Below, one piece after another: positions 15,489-20,471 of a DNA stretch of 20,471 nt. The position numbers and the translations under genes are program-made. The DNA comes from an uncultured Clostridia bacterium (GTDB taxonomy: Bacteria > Bacillota > Clostridia > TANB77 > CAG-508): contig CALXNI010000097.1 of NCBI GenBank assembly GCA_944389715.1, forward strand, positions 1 through 20,471. Direction: 5' to 3'. How positions within the stretch are numbered: the stretch's first letter is position 1; every line of letters starts with the position of its first letter. The notes beneath the pieces are model-generated. The model had not been told where the DNA came from. It saw only the letters and a list, made by a program, of their open reading frames with translations, and did no database searches.

Positions 15489-18103
15489 ATGGCAGAGTTT
15501 TCACCCATGATGAAACACTATTTAGAAATAAAAGAAGAATATAATGATTGTATTGTATTTTATAGATTAGGAGATTTTTATGAGATGTTTTTTGATGATG
15601 CAAAAACTGCATCACGAGAACTTGAAATAACTTTAACAGGTAGAGATTGCGGGCAAGAAGAAAGAGCTCCAATGTGTCGGGGTTCCTTTTCATGCGGCAG
15701 AAAGCTATATTGCAAGACTTATAGAAAAAGGATATAAAGTTGCAATATGTGAGCAATTAGAAGACCCTAAAACTGCAAAAGGAATAGTAAAAAGGGACGT
15801 AATTAGAGTTGTAACTCCTGGAACTGTAATTGAATCAAATATGCTAGATGAAAAGAAAAATAATTATATAATATCTATTTATAAGAGAGGAATATATTTT
15901 GGTATAGCTGTTTGTGATGTTACAACAGGAACTTTTTTATCTACAAAAATAGAGGGAAACAACAATTTCACCTTGTTATTAGATGAAATTTCAAAATATA
16001 ATCCAGCAGAAATAATAATAAATAAGATGTTATTTAATTGCAAAGAAGAAATAGATGAAATAAAACTACGATTTAAAGCATATATAAATTGTTTTGAGGA
16101 AGAAATATTTAAAAAAGAAGTAGATACATTATTACAAACATATAGTTTTGTAGATGACAACGAAAAAGAAATAGACAATTTAGACAAAAACGATTTACAA
16201 GTTCCAGCAATTAATGGACTTTTGGATTATTTAAATCAAACTCAAAAAATAAAATTAGAGCATATTAATACTATAAAAATGTACTCAATAACAAAATATA
16301 TGTCTTTAAATGTTACCTCTAGAAAAAATCTAGAACTAACAGAAAAAATGAATGACAAGGGGAAAAAAGGAACTCTTCTTTGGGTACTTGATAAAACTTA
16401 TACATCAATGGGAGGAAGACTTTTAAGAAAATGGATAAACGAGCCACTAATAGATGTGCAAGATATAAATAAAAGATTAAACTCAGTAGAAGAACTAAAA
16501 AATAATTTAATATTTAGAGGGGATATTATAGATTCTTTAAAAAGAATTTATGATATAGAAAGATTAGTTGGTAAAATTGCATATGGAAATACAAATGCAA
16601 GAGATATGATTTCGCTTAAAAATTCATTAAAGCAACTTCCATATTTAAAAAATATTTTAGCAAGTAGCAAATCTGAGTTATTGCAGAATTTATATGTTAA
16701 TTTAGATGAGTTAAAAGATATTCACGATTTAATAGAAAAAGCAATAGTAGAAGACCCACCAATTAGCATAACAGAAGGTGGAATAATTAAACTTGGATAT
16801 AATAAAGAAATTGATGAACTTAAAAATGCGGGCATGCAAGGAAAAAATTGGCTTATTGAGTTAGAGGCAAAGGAAAAAGAACAAACAGGAATAAAAAATT
16901 TAAAAGTTGGATTTAATAAAGTGTTTGGGTATTTTTTTGAAGTAACAAAATCATATTTGAATTTAGTGCCAGATAGATTTATAAGGAAGCAAACACTTGC
17001 AAATTGCGAAAGATATATAACAGAAGAGTTAAATGAATTAGAAAGTAAAATATTAGGTGCAGAAGAAAAAGCTGTTGATTTAGAATATAAATTATTTATT
17101 GAAATAAGAAATAAAATTGCAGTAAATATAGCAAGACTTCAAAAAGCGTCAAATATTGTATCAATTTTAGATGTACTTACCTCATTTGCAATTGTTGCAG
17201 AAGACTTAAACTATGAAAAACCAGTTGTAGATAATAGCGGAATAATAGATATAAAAGGAGGAAGGCATCCTGTTATAGAAAAAATGCTACCAGAAGGTAG
17301 TTTTATAGAAAATGATACATATTTAGATAAACAAAACGATAGATTATCAATAATTACAGGACCTAACATGGCAGGAAAATCTACATATATGAGACAGGTA
17401 GCATTAATTACACTTATGGCTCAAATAGGAAGTTTTGTGCCAGCAACTTATGCAAAAATAGGTGTTGTAGATAAAATATTTACAAGAGTAGGTGCATCTG
17501 ATGATTTAAGCATGGGACAAAGTACTTTTATGGTAGAGATGATGGAAGTTGCAGAAATACTAAGAGAAGCAACTCCAAACAGTCTTGTAATACTTGATGA
17601 AATAGGAAGAGGAACATCTACATATGATCGGACTTTCTATTGCTTGGGCTGTTGTAGAATATATAGCAAATAAAGAAAAATGTGGAGCTAAAACATTATT
17701 TGCAACACATTATCACGAACTTACAGAACTAGAAAATCAAATAGAAGGTGTTAAAAACTATTCAATAGCTGTAAAAGAAAAAGGAGAAGATGTAATTTTC
17801 TTAAGAAAAATTGTACCAGGAGGAACTGATGAAAGTTATGGTGTTCATGTTGCAAAACTTGCAGGAGTTCCAAATGAAGTTGTAAAAAGGTCAAATGAAA
17901 TATTAAGAAGTTTAGAGAGAAAAAGTATACTTGGAAAGAAAAGAGAGGAAAAAGAAAATAAAAAGATAGCGGCAGGACAACTCGATATGTATAATTATAA
18001 GCTTGCAGAAGCTGCTCACGAAATAGATAAAATAAATTTAAATGAACTAACACCAATAGATGCATTAAATATATTAGTTAAAATTAAAGATAAAATTAAG
18101 TAA
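15489..18103 (+). CDS. mutS: MutS mismatch-repair ATPase with two +1 shifts at CGG
   Basis: 870 aa when two bases are skipped (2,613 coding nt), the normal MutS size. The mismatch-probing motif GDFYEMFFDDA lies near residue 30. Walker A is SITGPNMAGKSTYMRQ, and Walker B ILDEIGRGTSTYD. The zero frame breaks at codon 64 (TGT CGG GGT at 15678), where skipping C yields APMCGVPFHAAESYIARLIE. It breaks again at 17629 (GAT CGG ACT), where skipping C yields GTSTYDGLSIAWAVVEYIAN. Both restored glycines are invariant or nearly so in MutS. The fragments between and after are clean, without other stops or decay. If the shifts do not occur, the cell has no MutS and would be a mutator. No mutL follows. Confidence 0.92.
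15678..15680 (+). other. CGG +1 shift site 2 (mutS N-terminal)
   Basis: Context ATG TGT CGG GGT TCC. Skipping C reads GGG GTT CCT (Gly-Val-Pro), the MCGVP motif of MutS. Confidence 0.88.
17629..17631 (+). other. CGG +1 shift site 3 (mutS ATPase)
   Basis: Context TAT GAT CGG ACT TTC. Skipping C reads GGA CTT TCT (Gly-Leu-Ser), the STYDGLS motif following Walker B. Confidence 0.9.
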
Positions 18104-18147
18104 TTTTCAGTTGTGCTTAGGATTTAAACGCTAGTAATAAATCATTA

Positions 18148-18176
18148 AAAAAAGACGAGGTAATCTCGTCCTTAAA
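18148..18176 (+). terminator. Probable terminator after mutS
   Basis: GACGAG, loop GTAAT, CTCGTC, preceded by an A-tract and followed by CTTAAACTTTT. The T-run is interrupted, so strength is uncertain. Confidence 0.55.
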
Positions 18177-18323
18177 CTTTTCACAAAATATATATAAATT
18201 ATAGCATTAAATTAAGAAAATATCAAATAATAAAAACATGTAAATTAGTTAAAAAATAAGAGTAAAATAAAGTTTAAATAAGTATAAATAATATAGTACA
18301 AATAATTTTGAAAAAATGTATCA

Positions 18324-18352
18324 TTGTAAATATTTTTTGCATATGATATTAT
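18324..18352 (+). promoter_or_regulatory. Promoter of the 6S-like RNA
   Basis: TTGTAA (18324-18329), 17-nt spacer, TATTAT (18347-18352), predicting a start near 18359, about 20 nt before the RNA's closing stem. Confidence 0.65.
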
Positions 18353-18359
18353 AAATACA

Positions 18360-18576
18360 ACACAAAAATAAGTTAATAAGTTTCCCTGCATAGTGCGAGT
18401 AGACAGAATTTTTAGAACCAACAGATAAGGAAAGGGAGTTTGGAACTCTAAATATGGCGTGCAAGCTTACACATTTAGTAGTAAGAAGCCCAGGAGTATT
18501 TAGGAGAACACCCACCTGTGTAAGAGCAGGTCCTTAAAAATTCTTTTAACACGGCTAAGGCGGGGCTTTTATTTTA
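18360..18576 (+). ncRNA. ssrS: 6S RNA (probable)
   Basis: A GC-richer block in an AT-rich gap, with promoter and T-run end but no frame. The ends pair: CCCTGC (18384-18389) with GGCGGGG (18559-18565), continued by TAGT with the GGCTA at 18553-18557. Internal hairpins include GAGTT/AACTC and ACCTG/CAGGT. The size (~190-215 nt), the long rod-like closing stem with open centre, and the CACGGCTAAGGCGGGGCTTTT end fit Firmicute 6S RNA, which binds the sigma-A RNA polymerase holoenzyme and regulates promoter use. Assignment rests on recollection of the family and hand folding. SRP, tmRNA and RNase P RNAs fit less well. Confidence 0.7.
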
Positions 18577-18598
18577 GTTAATAATGAATAATTAATGC

Positions 18599-18622
18599 AA
18601 AAAAGTGGCTTTGCCACTTTTT
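18599..18622 (+). terminator. Intrinsic terminator downstream of the 6S-like RNA
   Basis: AAAAAAGTGGC, loop TTT, GCCACTTTTT: a compact, strong hairpin with A/T tracts on both sides, so it can also work for the opposite strand. Confidence 0.8.
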
Positions 18623-18683
18623 ATCATTTACTAATGTCTATTTTTATGATAATATAAAAATATTAAAGAAACGAGAGATATGT

Positions 18684-19575
18684 ATGAATATAAGAGAAGC
18701 ATTGGAATATGGAATTGAAGTTTTAAAAGAAAATAAAATATATGAACCAATTTTGAAGTCTAGAATAGTACTTGCAAATATTCTTAAGCAAAGCAAAGAG
18801 TATTTATTAATTCATGAAACAGAAGAACTAAACGATGATGATATTAATAAATATAGAGGAGATGTAGATAAACTATGTAAAGGCAAACCTTTACAATATA
18901 TAACAAATAAACAGGAATTTATGGGGTTAGAACTCTATGTCGATGAAAATGTATTAATACCCCAACCAGACACAGAAATTCTAGTGGAAGAAGTAATTAA
19001 CATATGTAGGGGTCGGGTTCCACCCCGACCCGTATAAAAATATAAAAATAATAGATTTATGTACAGGAAGCGGTGCAATAGGTATCGCAATTGCAAAGAA
19101 TATTTCTAATTCCGAAATTACATTATCAGACATTAGCAAAAAAGCAATAGAGGTAGCAGAGAAGAATTGTATAAATGTTGTAGGGGCGGATTTCCATATC
19201 CGCCCGCAAAATAAAATACAAATTATACAATCAGATTTATTTGAAAATATAGATGAGAATGATAAATTTGATATAATCGTTTCAAATCCTCCATACATAA
19301 AAACAGATGTTATAAAAACATTAGATAAAGATGTTCAAATGGAGCCAAGGATTGCATTAGATGGAGGCACAGATGGATTAAATATTTACAGAAAAATAAT
19401 TAAAGAAGCATATAAATATTTAAATCCTAATGGATATTTATGTTTGGAAATAGGATACGACCAAAAGAAAGAAGTTATTAAATTAATAGAGGACACAAGA
19501 AAATATAAAGAGATTTATTCAAAAAAAGATTTAGCAGGAAATGATAGAATAATAATATGTAAAAAGGAGAGTTAA
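18684..19575 (+). CDS. prmC: PrmC/HemK release-factor glutamine methyltransferase with CGG shift and two inserted palindromes
   Basis: 296 aa with one base skipped (891 coding nt). The N-terminal helical domain (QYITNKQEFMGLELYVD, then LIPQPDTEILVEE) is followed by the SAM-binding motif IIDLCTGSGAIGIAIAK and the catalytic IIVSNPPYI. PrmC methylates the GGQ glutamine of RF1/RF2 using SAM. Two palindromic elements lie inside: 19007-19034 in the linker between domains, and 19180-19204 in the methyltransferase domain, encoding VVGADFHIRP in a loop before IQSDLFE. The first carries an in-frame CGG at 19014; the zero frame stops soon after (19037), whereas skipping C gives a continuous frame to 19575. 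Weak ribosome site (GAGAGA). whiA starts 1 nt later. Confidence 0.88.
19007..19034. repeat. Palindromic element inside prmC (linker)
   Basis: TGTAGGGGTCGGG, loop TTCCA, CCCCGACCC: the same unit type as the intergenic arrays. GTCGGG pairs with CCCGAC, so the C of the CGG codon is part of the stem. Confidence 0.9.
19014..19016 (+). other. CGG +1 shift site 4 (prmC)
   Basis: Context AGG GGT CGG GTT CCA. Skipping C reads GGG TTC CAC CCC GAC CCG TAT and stays open through the whole methyltransferase domain. Confidence 0.85.
19180..19204. repeat. Palindromic element inside prmC (methyltransferase domain)
   Basis: TGTAGGGGCGGAT, TTCC, then ATATCCGCCC: GGGCGGAT pairs with ATCCGCCC. It is read in frame as part of the protein and causes no frame break because its CGG is out of frame (GCG GAT). 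Confidence 0.88.
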
Positions 19576-19576
19576 T

Positions 19577-20210
19577 ATGTCATTTTCTTCAGAGGTAAGA
19601 GAAGAATTATTAGAATTAAAAATGTGGGATAATAATAGTAATCTTGAACAAGATGAGCAGCTTGCAAGGCTTTTAATAAGGGAAGCATTTATAAAAAAAG
19701 GTTTTATAAATGACCCAAATAAAGAATATCATTTAGAAATTCTTTTTAAATCAAAAAGAAAAGCAGAAGAAGCAAAAGAAATAATTTCAAATTTTGGGAT
19801 AGATATTAAATCAACAAAAAAAGGTTCAGATTATATGCTATATCTTAAAGATGGAGAAGAAATAGCTTCTTTTTTAGCATTGATTGGAGCAACAAAATCA
19901 GTTCTTAAATTTGAAGAAATAAGAGTGATTAAAGATACACGAAATAATATTAATAGACTTGTAAATTGTGAAACTGCAAATTTGAACAAAACAGTAAATG
20001 CAGCAGTAAAACAAATAGAAGATATAAAAAAATTAAAACAAAATAAAAAGTTTGATAAATTACCAGATAATTTAAAAGAAGTAGCAAAATTAAGATTAGA
20101 GAATCCAGATTCAACATATGAAGAACTTCGGGAAAATGCTTTCAAAGCCAATTGGAAAATCAGGCGTAAGTCATAGATTAGAAAAAATATCAAGATTGGC
20201 AAATAATTAA
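19577..20210 (+). CDS. whiA: WhiA-type regulator, short form, +1 shift at CGG
   Basis: 210 aa with one base skipped (633 coding nt), against ~310 for usual WhiA. It opens with the family start MSFSSEVREELLEL, then jumps to the second half of the LAGLIDADG-like domain (LIREAFIKKGFINDPNKEYH, FLALIGA, RLVNCETANLNKTVNAA), so about 100 residues of the first repeat are missing. The C-terminal helix-turn-helix needs the shift at codon 185 (CTT CGG GAA, 20129): skipping C gives EELGKMLSKPIGKSGVSHRL and ends RLANN at 20208-20210. The zero frame would stop at 20176 with a scrambled HTH. WhiA is a DNA-binding protein involved in division and sporulation control. AAGGAGAG ribosome site; overlaps no neighbour. 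Confidence 0.9.
20129..20131 (+). other. CGG +1 shift site 5 (whiA)
   Basis: Context GAA CTT CGG GAA. Skipping C reads GGG AAA ATG, giving the conserved ELG-x-ML start of the WhiA helix-turn-helix. Confidence 0.88.
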
Positions 20211-20219
20211 ACGAATTGT

Positions 20220-20471
20220 AATTTGTTGTTTAGAGATTAGAGGTTAGATGTTGGAGATTAAAATTTAAAAATGTAGGGACGGCAATCTGCCGTCCGAAAA
20301 ATACGAAATTTATTGCAAATGTTGTAGGGGCGATTTTAATCGCCCGCAAAAACATGTCAAATTTATTGCAATCGTTGTAGGGGCGGGCCTTGTGTCCGCC
20401 AGAAACAAAATAATTGCAAATGTTGTAGGGGTCGCCGCCCACGGCGACCCGCATATCAATATTTAAGGGTC
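20220..20471. repeat. Palindromic repeat array C, partial copy of cluster A
   Basis: The flank at 20220-20250 repeats 2741-2768 almost exactly. Units are at 20272-20296 (GGACGGCAA/CTGCCGTCC type), 20323-20347 (GGCGATT/AATCGCC), 20376-20402 (GGGCGGGCC...GTCCGCC) and 20424-20453 (GGGTCGCCG/CGGCGACCC), then GCATATCAATATTTAAGGGTC as in cluster A, cut by the window end. Compared with cluster A it has two additional units. Open frames across it are repeat-derived. Confidence 0.92.

Larger units (their letters stand above)
18104..18683. other. Non-coding interval containing the 6S-like RNA
   Basis: 580 nt without a protein gene: terminator stem (18148-18176), an AT-rich stretch (about 18180-18320) in which I see nothing, a promoter (18324-18352), the RNA (18360-18576) and a second terminator (18599-18622). 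Confidence 0.8.

Noticed and set aside
15678..17631. mutS as an ordinary pseudogene
   Set aside because: Both lesions are the same +1 at CGG before a conserved Gly, and no other damage is present in 2.6 kb.
18104..18683. tRNA genes or mutL between mutS and prmC
   Set aside because: No cloverleaf and no long frame found; only the 6S-like RNA and terminators.
12704..20131. prfB-style programmed frameshift elements at each site
   Set aside because: No shared upstream Shine-Dalgarno-like sequence or stop codon at the shift; the only common feature is T followed by CGG.
12704..20131. CGG reassigned to another single amino acid without shifting
   Set aside because: Reading CGG as any three-base sense codon leaves all five frames broken; only a one-base shift restores them.
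20230..20454. 74-aa open frame on the - strand
   Set aside because: Covers the repeat array; similar repeat-derived peptides appear at 3754-3996, with no start signal.

Overview
The window looks like a chromosomal segment of a very AT-rich, endospore-forming Clostridia-type Firmicute, probably an uncultured gut lineage. The sigma-F operon (spoIIAA-spoIIAB-sigF), miaB-mutS, prmC, whiA, comF, a 6S-like RNA and strong AGGAGG-type ribosome sites support this. AGA is the preferred Arg codon. All genes I accept lie on the + strand.

Layout. 142-2735: comF and a KAP-type P-loop NTPase. 2741-2895: first palindromic repeat cluster. 2962-3675: hexapeptide-repeat (left-handed beta-helix) protein. 3676-4193: a 53-bp near-perfect palindrome, a second palindrome array and a strong promoter. 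4194-5771: a pilin-like gene followed by a headless second copy that begins at the edge of a long hairpin. 5772-6171: non-coding, with hairpins. 6172-12215: a four-gene cell-envelope operon encoding a membrane sulfatase/LTA-synthase-like transferase, a YidC-CDP-glycerol glycerophosphotransferase fusion, a cytidylyltransferase-PLP enzyme fusion and a small YLDP membrane protein. 12238-12289: terminator. 12309-13978: sporulation sigma-F operon behind a sigma-H-type promoter. 14114-18103: miaB-mutS. 18360-18576: 6S-like RNA. 18684-20210: prmC-whiA. 20220-20471: third palindrome array, partly a repeat of 2741-2895.

Main discovery. Four conserved genes (spoIIAA, mutS, prmC, whiA) are broken in five places, and every break needs the same +1 shift. 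In all five the codon at the break is CGG, the preceding base is T, and skipping the C reads a glycine codon (GGN) and restores the full family sequence to a normal stop. By eye I find no other in-frame CGG in roughly 5,900 codons, although about 18 out-of-frame CGG triplets inside genes do no harm. In this organism CGG seems to behave as a +1 frameshift (or CGGN quadruplet glycine) signal and not as an arginine codon. Sequencing error is the main rival. The prmC site argues against it, because there the C belongs to a base-paired palindrome.

Second theme. The 6.0-kb envelope operon joins enzymes for making, transferring and perhaps exporting a phosphodiester-linked (teichoic-acid or phosphonate-like) polymer decoration, with two unusual fusions. 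Third theme: small palindromic elements pervade the region, including three insertions read as protein (two in prmC, one in the prepilin leader). Fourth: the tandem pilin copy has the structure of a silent cassette for antigenic variation.
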